This document shows positions 1 through 9,980 of a stretch of DNA of 64,000 bases, in pieces. The stretch comes from Ostreococcus mediterraneus (taxonomy: Eukaryota; Chlorophyta; Mamiellophyceae; Mamiellales; Bathycoccaceae), in contig WMKK01000014.1 in NCBI GenBank assembly GCA_012295225.1, positions 124,001 to 188,000 on the forward strand, read 5' to 3'. A model generated the notes under the pieces. That model saw only the letters and a program-made list of their open reading frames with translations, had not been told where the DNA came from and did not search any database. The position numbers were made by a program, and so were the translations under genes. Each line of letters opens with the position of its first letter. Position 1 is the stretch's first letter.

Positions 1-428
1 GGCATAAACTCCTGAATCTTACTCGTAAACACCGTTTTCCCCGCCCCACTCGGTCCAGCGATACCAACAATTATCGTTTTATCAGGCGAACTCGCCTTTA
101 ACAACTGAATCGCACGAATCGACAAATAAAACCCTTTATCAAAACTAAGTTGCTCATCCACTCGCGCGATCTCGTGCGTCTTGCTCCCATCCGCGTTGCG
201 CTTCTCCACCAACCGTAGCGCATCCTTAATCAACCCTCCGCTCGAGGGCGAACCAACGCGAAAATCAGACCCCGTAGGACTCTTCGCGATCGCTCGCTTC
301 GCCTCATTCACCGGCGCGCGCGAATCCACCACCCCATCGTCATCCGTCACGGCGGCGTGCCGTTCAAACGCCATCGGCGGCGTTTCGGGCACATCCGCGC
401 GCGTCAGCGTCGCCGGCGCGTCCGCCAT
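1..428 (-). CDS. Uridine-kinase-like P-loop protein of the TTM1/TTM2 type (3' end cut off by window)
   Basis: Only the first 142 residues are in the window; the gene runs off the left edge. The start is the ATG whose complement lies at 426-428. Near residue 90 comes a segment reading DEQLSFDKGFYLSIRAIQLL, followed by a Walker A loop GPSGAGKT at about residues 125-132. This order matches the uridine-kinase-like domain that opens plant triphosphate tunnel metalloenzymes TTM1/TTM2, in which a CYTH phosphatase domain follows. The CYTH part is not visible, so a plain uridine kinase cannot be excluded. The first 80 residues are low-complexity and unrecognised. It is head to head with the gene at 934. 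Confidence 0.75.
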   Translation of the reverse strand, partial: MADAPATLTRADVPETPPMAFERHAAVTDDDGVVDSRAPVNEAKRAIAKSPTGSDFRVGSPSSGGLIKDALRLVEKRNADGSKTHEIARVDEQLSFDKGFYLSIRAIQLLKASSPDKTIIVGIAGPSGAGKTVFTSKIQEFM

Positions 429-933
429 CGTCGCAGTCGCGTGAAACGCGCACCCGCGGGTCGTGTTATCGCGCTATGTCACGCCGGGCGCGGCGAGCGA
501 CGTCGCGCGCGCGCGGCACAGACGCGTCGCGCGGTGACGTCAACGGCGCATCCGCGCGTGGCCCTGTCCCAAGCGCGCGCGCTTACATCGGTCAACTGTA
601 TACGTCTTTACGTGCCGTATGTCCGATAACAGATGGAAATAGAGCATGGTTCGCGTACCCAGAATTTGAACGTCATATAGCACTCAAATGCGATGCAGTA
701 TGACACGCGTGGTATTTATGACGACGACGGTGTCGCGAACAAATAAAACAGTTGCCTGACGCCATTGCTCGCCACGCCACGCGCGTCGGCTCGGCGTGGA
801 CAACGCGCCGCGGACGACGCGCGCGCACACCGGGTTCGTTTTCGTCGCGTCATCGCGCGGGTGCGATCGATCGGGCGCGTGCGCGTGCGTAGGCGTCACA
901 TCGGGTGAAAATATCTTTCATTCAACATCAGCC
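429..933. other. Shared head-to-head promoter region
   Basis: 505 bp between two divergent genes. The left part is GC-rich with many CGCG steps; the right part (about 590-750) is more AT-rich. No RNA gene, repeat or convincing ORF was seen. Confidence 0.5.
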
Positions 934-2433
934 ATGGGTGGTGCGTGTTCTAAGACGTCGATCGATGGCGCGAGCGGTGGTACGATCATCATCACTCGCG
1001 GCGACGATGATGATGATGATGTCACTGAGGGCGCTGACGCGCGAAGGGAGGACGAGGCCGAGGCGACGCGTCGCGCGGTGAAGCAAGTCTCGTTTGGCGA
1101 TGAGACGGTCGCGGCCGCGGCCGCGGTCGTCGTCGTCGACGACGACGACAATAACGACGACAATAGTGATGCGAGCGAAGATGTAAAGGTGTCGATAAAG
1201 TCTGCGCTGCGATCGACGTCGGCGTTGAAGCCACCGCCGGTGATGGTGGAAGATGAAGACGAGGATGAGGACGAGGAGCGGGTCGACCCGGCGGTGTTGC
1301 GGGCGTTGCGGGACACGTTGGCGGCGACTTTGCCGTCTATGGGACATGCGAAGCCTGTGATGACGAGCACGATGTCAGCGTATCGCGCGGCGAGTCGGAC
1401 GTACGAAGGTGAACGAGTGGATCGAGAGCGTGTGCAGAGCGGCGGAGAGCGGCCTGCTTCTATGCGGTTACAGTCGGTTCGCGAGGAACCAGATGTGTTA
1501 TTATTAGACAATAGAAGCGACGAGGAAGAGGAGGCGCCAGTGAAAGAAAAGCCGAAACGGTCCATAGAGAATCGAGTCCGCGAGGCGAGACGAGAAGATC
1601 AGCGACGGGCACTGGAGCCGAAGGAAAAGTCAAACGCCGAACACACGACAAAAACGTCCCGTGTAAGACAAGAAGGGAAGAAAAAGGATTCTACGCGATG
1701 GACCGCGCCAAAACGAACATCATACGAGCGTAAACTTGATCGTCTTTTTGCAGTTGCAGAGCGTGCTGGGGTATCGGCCGAACGTGTCAATCAAGAAATT
1801 AGCGACTTGAATGAACGCGTTGAGAACGGCGTCATCGCCGTGCAACCGTGGGAGGAGAAGGGTAATTCATGGGCTGCGGAGCGTTCAAAAAGTGCGCTTT
1901 CCGAACGAAGCTCTAGTGCTGGGACAATACTTCAGCCCAAGGGATTGAAGACAGCACGCGTAGATGGGAAACCTTTGGAAAGCGCTAGACATATCGTAGA
2001 AGAACCAAAAGTCGTGACGTCCATCCTGCGCTCAGATTTATTGAAAGCCATGGGCGAGATGAGCGCCGAGGAAAAGCTCTCTCGATTAGGTTTAGCGCCA
2101 GTTCCGGAAAGTTCAGATGTGTATACCGATGATGTGAGTGAACACGCGACAATGGGGGGCACGCCGCGGAGTATTGCTCGTTCGCAGTCAACGCCAGGAT
2201 CCCGGCGGCGCGCGTGGAATGAACGTTCACCTGCAACGAATCGTGATGACGGCGATGACAATTACAGCGATGGAGACCACTTTCTTACACCTCCTCCTGC
2301 ACCTGCATCGAGCGTGAAGAGTCAGAGTCAAACGTACGTTGATAAGCTCAAAGCGCAATCTAAACTTGCAAAACTCGAAAGCTCTCGTTCTTGGAAAGCA
2401 GGCGTCGGCGTCGTGGGAGGACAACATTCATAG
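934..2433 (+). CDS. Hypothetical acidic/basic low-complexity protein with N-myristoylation signal
   Basis: 499 residues. An upstream in-frame GTG extends the open frame to 796, but the ATG at 934 is preferred: it sits in gccATGg context and gives an N-terminus MGGACSK, with Gly2 and Ser6 as in N-myristoylated proteins and Cys5 available for palmitoylation. The rest is rich in D/E and then K/R, with a helical charged segment around residues 200-300 and a Ser/Pro-rich C-terminal third. No enzyme domain is recognised. A membrane-attached scaffold is plausible but is an inference. It converges with TAF1B, 80 bp from its stop. Confidence 0.7.
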   Translation: MGGACSKTSIDGASGGTIIITRGDDDDDDVTEGADARREDEAEATRRAVKQVSFGDETVAAAAAVVVVDDDDNNDDNSDASEDVKVSIKSALRSTSALKPPPVMVEDEDEDEDEERVDPAVLRALRDTLAATLPSMGHAKPVMTSTMSAYRAASRTYEGERVDRERVQSGGERPASMRLQSVREEPDVLLLDNRSDEEEEAPVKEKPKRSIENRVREARREDQRRALEPKEKSNAEHTTKTSRVRQEGKKKDSTRWTAPKRTSYERKLDRLFAVAERAGVSAERVNQEISDLNERVENGVIAVQPWEEKGNSWAAERSKSALSERSSSAGTILQPKGLKTARVDGKPLESARHIVEEPKVVTSILRSDLLKAMGEMSAEEKLSRLGLAPVPESSDVYTDDVSEHATMGGTPRSIARSQSTPGSRRRAWNERSPATNRDDGDDNYSDGDHFLTPPPAPASSVKSQSQTYVDKLKAQSKLAKLESSRSWKAGVGVVGGQHS

Positions 2434-2513
2434 CTGCCATTTGCAATCTAATATCTAAATGTGCTAGTCTATAGATCTATCTAGCGTTCACGCCGAATAA
2501 TGGTCATGTTCGC

Positions 2514-4955
2514 TCAACGAGTGATGTTTTTTCGTTTCTTCTTACCCTCATGCAACCTGGATGCGACTTCGGTGGAAATATTTTCTTCAATTTTAAGCAT
2601 CAGTAGCTCCAACTCGAGCACATTTTCGTGCAAACTATCTGGTTCAATCCAAACAGCGTGTGAAAGAGCGTGTACGATTTCAACGTACTCTTCTGGTAAC
2701 TGCGCGATCGGTTTATCGCGTGCACATTGTAAGAATGTCCCAGCGTCGCGCTGCACTGACAACTTTTCAAGTTGAGCGCTCAAATCCTCCACCGTTTCGT
2801 CGACTTCAAACCCCTGCCACTCTGGTTCATGTTTTAACAACACATCGAGCGTTCGCTGTTCTCGGAGCAAGTCTTGTAGGACTTCATCGACGATTTCCAG
2901 CAATTTAGCGCGCTCTTTGTGATCCGCGAAGGATTTTGCAATCGACTTTTTTTGTTCGAGTGCGAAATCGCGCACGAGCATCTTTGTCTTTGGATACACC
3001 TCGACGCGTTTCGCCTTGTTAGGCCCACCACTTCCAGTCGCAAAAAGCACACGCGATAAGTAATTCACATCAGCTTTGGTGCGATCGACAACTTCACCGA
3101 CGAGAGAAAGCAACATCTCATTGGACTGAAAACGCATCTCTCGCATCTTCTTCTCCACGCGGTGCACGACAAACTCGCGCTTCATTTCCAGCGTAGCGAT
3201 GAGTTTCACTCGATCAATCACAGCTTCAATCATTTCTTCTGTCGTCTTTTTGAAAGCGAAAAAGTGATTTTCGTATGAATCTGAAGGCGTGCGGGACTTA
3301 AGTATCACGAGCGCCGTCGCCTCGACTATGCGAGATTCAAACATGTTCATCAGCTCACATTTGGCTTTCAGAGGGCTATACACTGGATCCTCAAGCGTCT
3401 GAAACGGGCGCGGGGGTCGTGGAGCCACTTTTAGTGTCATGCTTCCACGTTTGCGCGCGTTAGGAACTTGATTGAGAAGCTTCTCTGCAAACCGATCAAA
3501 TGGAAAAGGCAGCGTTCTGCCGGCGAAAACAATTTGATTGCACCATTGTATGTACGCATCCTTCTCTTCACCGCTCAGAGCGAGGGCGTCTTCAGTTGTC
3601 CACGGATACGTCAATTTGCCGAGTTTACTGGTGGCTTGCGCCCACGTTGTCCATCCAGTATTCGCCACGGGCTTGCAGTGCGGCGCCGCGAGGAGCGTTC
3701 TCATGGAGGTGCGGCCTACGCCATTCTTGTTGACTTTCACGCGCTCCAGCGTACGTTCGACCGTAGATGAACGACCGTCTAATCCATAAATAAGCTTCAA
3801 TGTCAGTACAAGTAACGCCATGATTGTCGATTCTGGCGTGTACGCGCATCGAGAGTCGGAGGAATGAAAGTATCTCAACGTCGGCGGCAAATACAACGAC
3901 AACATGCGTTGCGCCGCGGCATCGACAGCTTCATCCAAATTCAACATCTGCACATAGCGTGACAAGAGCGCTGGCGCATTGACTGGTGGTAATTCTACTT
4001 TGATTTTCGCTGCTACGTACGCAGCCATAGAAACGACAATCATGGGCGTCGGTATCCGCCGCTCGTGTGGAACGAAACAATCCGCTCGAGGCAAAGCGTC
4101 GACGACGCTCTCCCCCAACGCTGATTTTATCACCTCATATACATTTAAATACGGCAACGTCCCATCGAGTGCCATTTTCGCCAAATCAAACGGTAAAATC
4201 GCTTCGCGATGCCTCGCTGCGGCAACGTACAACACGCTTAACGTTGCGTACATGGGTACGTGTTGCGTCAAGTACGCCAACGTTGACATCGCCTTTTGTC
4301 TCATCCTTCGTCGTCGTCGACGACGACGACTTACACCGTCATTGCCATCGCCATAACCATCATCATCACTATCGTTGTCATCACTATCGTCGTCATCATC
4401 GCTCATATCATCCCCATCCTCTGCGCCACCTTTTCCAACGTTGTCGTCTTTTACGTGCAACGCCTTGGTCGGCCGGCGCCTCCACGTCTCGCGCTCATCC
4501 TCAAAATCAACCCTAAGCACCCCACTCGCGTCTATATACCTAAACCAAATCTCTCGCACTGTCACTTCAAACATCTCCCCACTGCGCACGCACCCAGGCA
4601 TGCGAGATAACGCATCACATTGTGCGATTAATAACGCTTGCGCGCTCGCCACGTACGCCTCGCACGACGCCTTGGCATCCTTCACTCGCTCATCCTTTTT
4701 CTTCGACTTGACCACCTTTTCCTTCGTCTGCGCCTTGAGCACGCGTCGACGTAAACCTCCAGCGCCTATCGACGCCCCGGGTAAGCCTTCGCCGTCTTGC
4801 GAGATGTCGAGCGTGGCGTTGAAGTCGTCGGCGGTGTGTTGGCTCTGTGTCCCACAGCGCGCGCAGACGTAGTACCCATCGTCGGAGGACGTGAAAGCGT
4901 CGACGCCCGATGCGCGACACACGACGCACGTGATGGTCATGGTGCGTTGCGACAT
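2514..4955 (-). CDS. TAF1B: RNA polymerase I initiation factor, TAF1B/Rrn7 family
   Basis: 813 residues from the ATG at 4955; an in-frame GTG lies two codons upstream. The N-terminus is a zinc ribbon with Cys at about residues 10, 13, 31 and 34 (CVVC and CARC pairs). A linker and a long, mostly helical region follow, interrupted by an acidic D/S run and a basic RRRRRRRR stretch. This is the TAF1B/Rrn7 layout: a TFIIB-like factor in which the zinc ribbon precedes degenerate cyclin folds, and which recruits RNA polymerase I to the rDNA promoter in the nucleolus. Identification rests on the ribbon, length and overall pattern; the cyclin folds cannot be confirmed by eye. Confidence 0.7.
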   Translation of the reverse strand: MSQRTMTITCVVCRASGVDAFTSSDDGYYVCARCGTQSQHTADDFNATLDISQDGEGLPGASIGAGGLRRRVLKAQTKEKVVKSKKKDERVKDAKASCEAYVASAQALLIAQCDALSRMPGCVRSGEMFEVTVREIWFRYIDASGVLRVDFEDERETWRRRPTKALHVKDDNVGKGGAEDGDDMSDDDDDSDDNDSDDDGYGDGNDGVSRRRRRRRRMRQKAMSTLAYLTQHVPMYATLSVLYVAAARHREAILPFDLAKMALDGTLPYLNVYEVIKSALGESVVDALPRADCFVPHERRIPTPMIVVSMAAYVAAKIKVELPPVNAPALLSRYVQMLNLDEAVDAAAQRMLSLYLPPTLRYFHSSDSRCAYTPESTIMALLVLTLKLIYGLDGRSSTVERTLERVKVNKNGVGRTSMRTLLAAPHCKPVANTGWTTWAQATSKLGKLTYPWTTEDALALSGEEKDAYIQWCNQIVFAGRTLPFPFDRFAEKLLNQVPNARKRGSMTLKVAPRPPRPFQTLEDPVYSPLKAKCELMNMFESRIVEATALVILKSRTPSDSYENHFFAFKKTTEEMIEAVIDRVKLIATLEMKREFVVHRVEKKMREMRFQSNEMLLSLVGEVVDRTKADVNYLSRVLFATGSGGPNKAKRVEVYPKTKMLVRDFALEQKKSIAKSFADHKERAKLLEIVDEVLQDLLREQRTLDVLLKHEPEWQGFEVDETVEDLSAQLEKLSVQRDAGTFLQCARDKPIAQLPEEYVEIVHALSHAVWIEPDSLHENVLELELLMLKIEENISTEVASRLHEGKKKRKNITR

Positions 4956-5265
4956 GCGCACCGCGTCGGCGGCGCGCGCCGGACGGAGTGGACGCGGTGA
5001 CGAGTGAGGAGGAATTGTGGTGTGTCTGTTGAAAAGTTGTTGACGGTGATTTTATATAAAATAGATGGTTTAATAAATGCGCGCGGATGGCGCGATTGAT
5101 GCCGTGCGACGCGGATGCACGTGCGAGAATAAAGATGCGTGTTATGTGTATGCGTCATGTGCGATTAAGGTGAGCCTACGATGATTTTGCGATTACAACG
5201 CCAAAATGAGCGAGGAACGCAACTAACGCGCAACTTTGTCAACGACAAAGACGCGACGTAAAGGA
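4956..5265. other. Intergenic spacer, two minus-strand genes
   Basis: 310 bp holding the TAF1B promoter and the 3' flank of the KH-WW gene. An AT-rich patch at 5036-5080 (tttatataaaatag) may be core promoter. Nothing else was seen. Confidence 0.4.
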
Positions 5266-6825
5266 TTAGAGATTCCCATCGAAATCCGGGGGTTCATCCC
5301 ATTGCGTCTCTCCTGTGGTGGTGTTGTAGTAATAAGTGTAGCCTTCGGGACTTTGATGCGTTTCCCAAAGCGGCTTGTATTCGATCAAAGAGGGTTCACT
5401 CGCGCCGATGTGTTGCGGCACGTATTCAGAGTCCCCGCCGCCGCCACCTGGACGCTGTACCGGATTCAATTGCGTTTCAATGAACGCGTTAACGGTATCA
5501 ATCGCCGCTTGCACGTTATCTGGACTACCGGAAATGCGCACCATACCCGTTTCCTTCACGATGACTATCTTTGCCCCAGTTTGCTCCGCCATGGATTTGA
5601 TGTTCTCCCCACCCTTACCGATGATCCGCCCCTCTTGCCCTTGGGCGGAAATCTCCGTCGTCGTCCCCGCCGATGATGGCTCTGGGATTGCATCGATCAC
5701 TTCTTGTAAGAGCGTGCGCGCAACCTCGCACCCCGACGGGTCGCCAGAAATCACCACTTGCGAGTTTGGACGGTCAACTTGCATGCGCACCCCACTCTCC
5801 TCTTGCAACCGACGAATAGTTTCTCCACCACGACCGATAATTTTTCCAAAATCAGCCGCTTGCACGGGCACTAAAATCTCCGCTTTATTCGTCTCTTGTC
5901 GCGGCGCCGAAGTCGGCGCCCTCTTTGTCGTGCTCTCGATGATGGCGTACACCATGCGAGACGCCGTGGCGACGCGGTCGGGCGGTCCAGTAATCGTCAC
6001 CCTACGCGGCTGCCCGGGTCCGACGTCGCTCTGGTTTTGGATTTTAACCGTGGCCCCTGATTCTGTTTGAATAGCGTTGATTTTTTCCCCACCGTGACCG
6101 ATAACCTTACCCGCGTGCTCATTCGGACACATGATGTACTCTGTGACGCTCTGTTCGCCGACGCCGTCCCAACCCGGCCCGCTCGCGGCACCCAACCCTG
6201 GACCGCGCGCCGGTGGCCCAGGCGGTCCGGGAGGTCCGCCGTAGTGTTGAGGGCCGCCAAATTGCGCCGGTGGAGCGCTGTACTGCTGCAGAGGCGGCGC
6301 GCCGTACTGCTGCCCCAACGCCGGAGGCGGCGGCGGCAACCCGCCGCGCGGCGCCCCGCCGTACGCTTGAGGCGCAGTTCCAAACATTTGCCCTTGCGCC
6401 GGTGCCATCGCACTCGCTGTCGCACCTGCCGCCGCCGTGCGCCGAGCGCGTGGATCAGCCCCTGAAATCACGCGCGTCGGTCCTCTAGAATTCGTCTGTG
6501 GCTGCTGCGCCGGCGGTCCCGGAGGCCCGCCGTACTGTCCCCCTTGCATATGCTGCTGCACCACCGGCGCCCCCACCATGCCTTGCGCCACTGCCCCACC
6601 CATGGCTTCATTCACTTGTCGCAACAAATTCGCCAAATCCGCCGCGGTCTGTGCGGGAGCGGGCGCGCCTTGGCCGTACGCCACAGGAGCGCCTTGACGT
6701 CCATACGGGTGCGCGTGCGGCGGAGGTCCGCTCCGTCGATCTCGCGGATCCCGCCCGCCGCTCGACCCGTAGCCATCTTGATTTCCACTCGGTGGCCTGT
6801 GTATGTCGTCACGCGTCGCGCACAT
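5266..6825 (-). CDS. RNA-binding protein with three KH domains and a C-terminal WW domain
   Basis: 519 residues. A Gly/Pro/Gln-rich N-terminal 210 residues is followed by three KH domains, each with its GxxG loop visible: GKVIGHGGEKI, GKIIGRGGETI and GRIIGKGGENI. The protein ends in a WW domain running from PLWETH through YTYYYNTTTGETQWDEPP. This is the FUSE-binding-protein/KHSRP style of KH array joined to a WW module. It probably binds single-stranded nucleic acid and proline-rich partners in splicing or mRNA control; that role is inferred from the domains. It is divergent from the methyltransferase gene at 7299. Confidence 0.88.
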   Translation of the reverse strand: MCATRDDIHRPPSGNQDGYGSSGGRDPRDRRSGPPPHAHPYGRQGAPVAYGQGAPAPAQTAADLANLLRQVNEAMGGAVAQGMVGAPVVQQHMQGGQYGGPPGPPAQQPQTNSRGPTRVISGADPRARRTAAAGATASAMAPAQGQMFGTAPQAYGGAPRGGLPPPPPALGQQYGAPPLQQYSAPPAQFGGPQHYGGPPGPPGPPARGPGLGAASGPGWDGVGEQSVTEYIMCPNEHAGKVIGHGGEKINAIQTESGATVKIQNQSDVGPGQPRRVTITGPPDRVATASRMVYAIIESTTKRAPTSAPRQETNKAEILVPVQAADFGKIIGRGGETIRRLQEESGVRMQVDRPNSQVVISGDPSGCEVARTLLQEVIDAIPEPSSAGTTTEISAQGQEGRIIGKGGENIKSMAEQTGAKIVIVKETGMVRISGSPDNVQAAIDTVNAFIETQLNPVQRPGGGGGDSEYVPQHIGASEPSLIEYKPLWETHQSPEGYTYYYNTTTGETQWDEPPDFDGNL

Positions 6826-7298
6826 CGTCAGTCTCGCGCGCTCGTAAAGCCTCGTCGGCGCGCGCGCGATCGAATCGCATCACCCGCGCCTCGCATCGCC
6901 CTCAACGCCACCCCGAGGCGTGCGCCTCGCGAACGCGCGCGTGCACATCGCGAATGATCAACTCTGCGCGCGAACGCGCGCGCGAACCCGCGCGGCGCGC
7001 GCGTATAGGCGTTGAGTATCATCGCGCCCTCATAGATCATCATCCATCGCAATCACTTCTCCCGACACCGCGGTGACGGCGCGCGGCCGCATCGCGCATC
7101 GCGTCATCGCGCGCATCGCATCACGCACCTTCGACTCATGACGAGCACTCGCGTGCGAGTCGAGTCGTGTTTGAGAGGTGGCGCACCTCGATGTGACGCG
7201 CCGCCACAGCGCACCGCTCGGGACGCGACCGCACCCGCATCTCACGCCTCTCGCGCGCCCGCACGCACGCGCACAAACCAAAGCAAACCGCACGCGTG
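6826..7298. other. Shared head-to-head promoter region
   Basis: 473 bp between the divergent KH-WW and MRM1-like genes. Extremely rich in CGCG and short dyads such as cgcgcgcgaacgcgcgcgcg. No gene or RNA was recognised. Confidence 0.5.
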
Positions 7299-8519
7299 AT
7301 GTTTCGCGCGGTGGTGAGACACTCGGGGGCGTTCGCGCGCGTCGTGCGCAAGAAGTTTAATCATCATCATCAGAATCATGGGTCGAGGCGCTGCTACGCG
7401 TCGTGGAGGTTAAACGACGACGACGACGACGACGACGATAACGACGGGAGCGGCGAACGACGACAATCATCGCGATACGCGCAGTCATCCTCGCGAGCCG
7501 CCGCGCGCGCGTCGCCGTCGTCATCGTCGTCACCGAGACAGAATGGGTTCACCAAGCCGCCGCCTCGCGCGCGCGCCCGCGCCGCCGACGACGACGAATT
7601 CATCGACGGATACGGCGATGCGAGCGCGAGATACGACGCACAGGCTCGAGAAGACGCTCGTCGTCGCGGCCGTGGCGATACTGTGCGCTATGACCGCAAG
7701 GCGATGCGAAAAGAACTCGGTAAAGGGCCGACGCTCGCCGAGTCGTTGGTTGGGGAAATTGTCTACGGGGCGAACGCCGTGCGCGAAGCTTTACGACAAA
7801 ATCGCCGCACATCGTTCGCGTTATACGTGCAAGACGGCGATGGTGGCGCTGGTGCGGATGCTGAAGTCTTACGCTTGGCGCAGGAGCTCAAGATAGAGGT
7901 GAAATATGCGAGTAAGCATGATTTAAACATGTTGTGCGACAACAAGCCGCATCAGGGCGTGGTGCTCGACGCCGAGGCGCTCGACGTGCCTTTGCTCGAT
8001 GATTTGCCGCGTTGGGACGGGCAAGGTTTGCCCCCGGTGTGGTTGGCGCTCGATGAAATCGTAGACCCACAGAATTTGGGCGCCATGCTTCGTAGCGCAC
8101 ATTTTCTAGGCGTTGATGGCGTGATTTGTTGCGCCAAAAACAGCGCCCCATTCAACGCCACGACATCCAAAGCGAGCGCGGGCGCGATGGAGGCGCAAGT
8201 CGTCCATCAAACCGGTGTCATGCATCGATTCCTCGCCAAAGCTCGGGATGAAGGATGGGACGTTATCGGTGCCAGCGCCGAGGCGCGCGCTGAAGACGTA
8301 CGCGATTTCGTTCGCGTCTCGCAACCCACGTTGTTAGTCATGGGCAACGAAGGCGCCGGTTTGCGGACAAACGTCCGACGGGCGTGCAATCGATTGGTTA
8401 AAATCCCCGCCGCGCAGCGTAAAGCCCCGGGCGTGGATTCATTGAACGTCTCCGTCGCCGCTGGTATTCTCGTGCATCATTTCTTATCGTCACGTCGCGC
8501 AGACTCGTCGTTATTGTAA
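7299..8519 (+). CDS. SpoU-family rRNA 2'-O-methyltransferase, MRM1/RlmB-like
   Basis: 406 residues from the ATG at 7299, which follows an in-frame GTG. The first 130 residues are basic, Ser- and Asp-rich and look like an organelle targeting region. The SpoU substrate-binding domain begins at VGEIVYGANAVREAL. The trefoil-knot methyltransferase then shows its three motifs: DPQNLGAMLRSAHFLG, LLVMGNEGAGL and VDSLNVSVAAGILVHHF. MRM1 and RlmB methylate a guanosine ribose in the large-subunit rRNA peptidyl-transferase region. Mitochondrial location is likely but plastid is possible. Confidence 0.88.
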   Translation: MFRAVVRHSGAFARVVRKKFNHHHQNHGSRRCYASWRLNDDDDDDDDNDGSGERRQSSRYAQSSSRAAARASPSSSSSPRQNGFTKPPPRARARAADDDEFIDGYGDASARYDAQAREDARRRGRGDTVRYDRKAMRKELGKGPTLAESLVGEIVYGANAVREALRQNRRTSFALYVQDGDGGAGADAEVLRLAQELKIEVKYASKHDLNMLCDNKPHQGVVLDAEALDVPLLDDLPRWDGQGLPPVWLALDEIVDPQNLGAMLRSAHFLGVDGVICCAKNSAPFNATTSKASAGAMEAQVVHQTGVMHRFLAKARDEGWDVIGASAEARAEDVRDFVRVSQPTLLVMGNEGAGLRTNVRRACNRLVKIPAAQRKAPGVDSLNVSVAAGILVHHFLSSRRADSSLL

Positions 8520-8675
8520 TCACAAACGAACGCGAGCTCAATTTTTTGTCTCCCAAAGGACGCACACCCACGAACGAAAAGGAATGATCGCCCTTCACAC
8601 GTCGACGCGAACGCGCGCGACCGCCCCCGTCGCGGACGTCACGCAGGACACGCTTGCGGGGTAATCCATTCACCC

Positions 8676-9884
8676 ATGGTCGCCGTCGTCGTCGTCCCCG
8701 CGCGTACCGCGTTCAGGGCTACGAACAATCATGATGATGACGTGGGACACTCGCGATCATTGGATTCGTCGCGCGCACGCGGGCCACGAAAGGTGATTCG
8801 CGGTGCGGTGGTGACCACCGCGACGATAACGAGTGGTGGGGTGCGTTCGAGCCGCGCGGTGGCGTCGTCGTGCGCGCGCGCGACGGGGATGCGTGGGATT
8901 CGCCGAGGATTGGATTACTCGCGAGAGGCGTCAGAGCAGAGCACCGGGCGGGCATCGGTCAAGGCGCGCGGAATGCTCGATCCTCGGGCGTCAGATGATG
9001 AGCTTGAACTTGTAACTGGCATGTCCATCGATGAACTCGAGCAGAAACAAGAGAATGAGGTCAAGGCGGTGGCAGCTTGCGTGGGCGCGGCGTGCGCGTT
9101 TGGGGCTTTCGTCGGCGCCACGCAAGGCGCGGATAAGGCGAGCGAGTATTTTGCGGGATATTTATTAGAGCAAAGTTTGAGCGTGGATAACTTGTTTGTG
9201 TTCGTCTTGGTGTTTGATTATTTCAAGGTTCCAGTGGCGCGACAGAATAGGGTGTTGAACTACGGTATCTGGGGCTCCGTCGTGATGCGAGCGATTATGA
9301 TTGGCGCCGGGGTGGAAATCATCGAACACTTTGAACCGATTTTGTTGGTGTTTGCGGGGATTTTGATTTTTAGCTCTTACAAATTACTCGCGGAAGGTGA
9401 CGAGGAAGAGGATGAGGACATGGGTGAGAACGCCATCGTAAAGTTTTGTTCGAGTTTAATCCCGGTTTCCAAGGATTACGTCGGCGAGAACTTTTGGACA
9501 GTCGTTGATGGGGCAAAGATGGCGACGCCGTTATTATTGGTGCTCGCTGTGATAGAGATTAGTGACGTAGTGTTCGCCGTGGATTCCATCCCGGCCGTGT
9601 TCGGAGTGACGAAAGATCCGTTTATCGTGTACACGTCCAATATGTTTGCCATTCTCAGCTTGCGTCAACTGTACGGGTTGGTGTCGAAAGCCGTCGGGGA
9701 GTTGGAGTATTTGCAAACCGCCGTGGCGCTCGTGCTCGGGTTTATCGGTGTGAAAATGGTGGCTGAATTCGGTGGGTTCCACGTCCCTACTGATGCGTCG
9801 TTAGCGGTCGTGGCAACCATGCTCGGGGGAGGCGTCGCCGCGAGCGTGTGGCTGCCCAAGTCTTCAGACGCGTCGTCGGATTAA
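8676..9884 (+). CDS. TERC: TerC-family thylakoid membrane protein
   Basis: 402 residues. About 100 N-terminal residues are Arg/Ser/Ala-rich, as expected of a plastid transit peptide. The TerC domain follows, with several membrane helices and the diagnostic acidic-in-membrane motifs SLSVDNLFVFVLVFDYF and VIEISDVVFAVDSIPAVF. An acidic loop EGDEEEDEDMGEN separates the two halves. Plant TerC (PDE149) is needed for thylakoid formation and acts with the ALB3 insertase; the family is also linked to manganese handling. It converges with the VPS9 gene, whose stop is 96 bp away. Confidence 0.9.
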   Translation: MVAVVVVPARTAFRATNNHDDDVGHSRSLDSSRARGPRKVIRGAVVTTATITSGGVRSSRAVASSCARATGMRGIRRGLDYSREASEQSTGRASVKARGMLDPRASDDELELVTGMSIDELEQKQENEVKAVAACVGAACAFGAFVGATQGADKASEYFAGYLLEQSLSVDNLFVFVLVFDYFKVPVARQNRVLNYGIWGSVVMRAIMIGAGVEIIEHFEPILLVFAGILIFSSYKLLAEGDEEEDEDMGENAIVKFCSSLIPVSKDYVGENFWTVVDGAKMATPLLLVLAVIEISDVVFAVDSIPAVFGVTKDPFIVYTSNMFAILSLRQLYGLVSKAVGELEYLQTAVALVLGFIGVKMVAEFGGFHVPTDASLAVVATMLGGGVAASVWLPKSSDASSD

Positions 9885-9980
9885 ACACGTCGCCGCAGCA
9901 GCCGCGCGCAAGAAGATGTAATATGTATTTTCATTCACCACTGCGATAATAAAAGTTCTTCTTCGTTTTTATTATTACAA

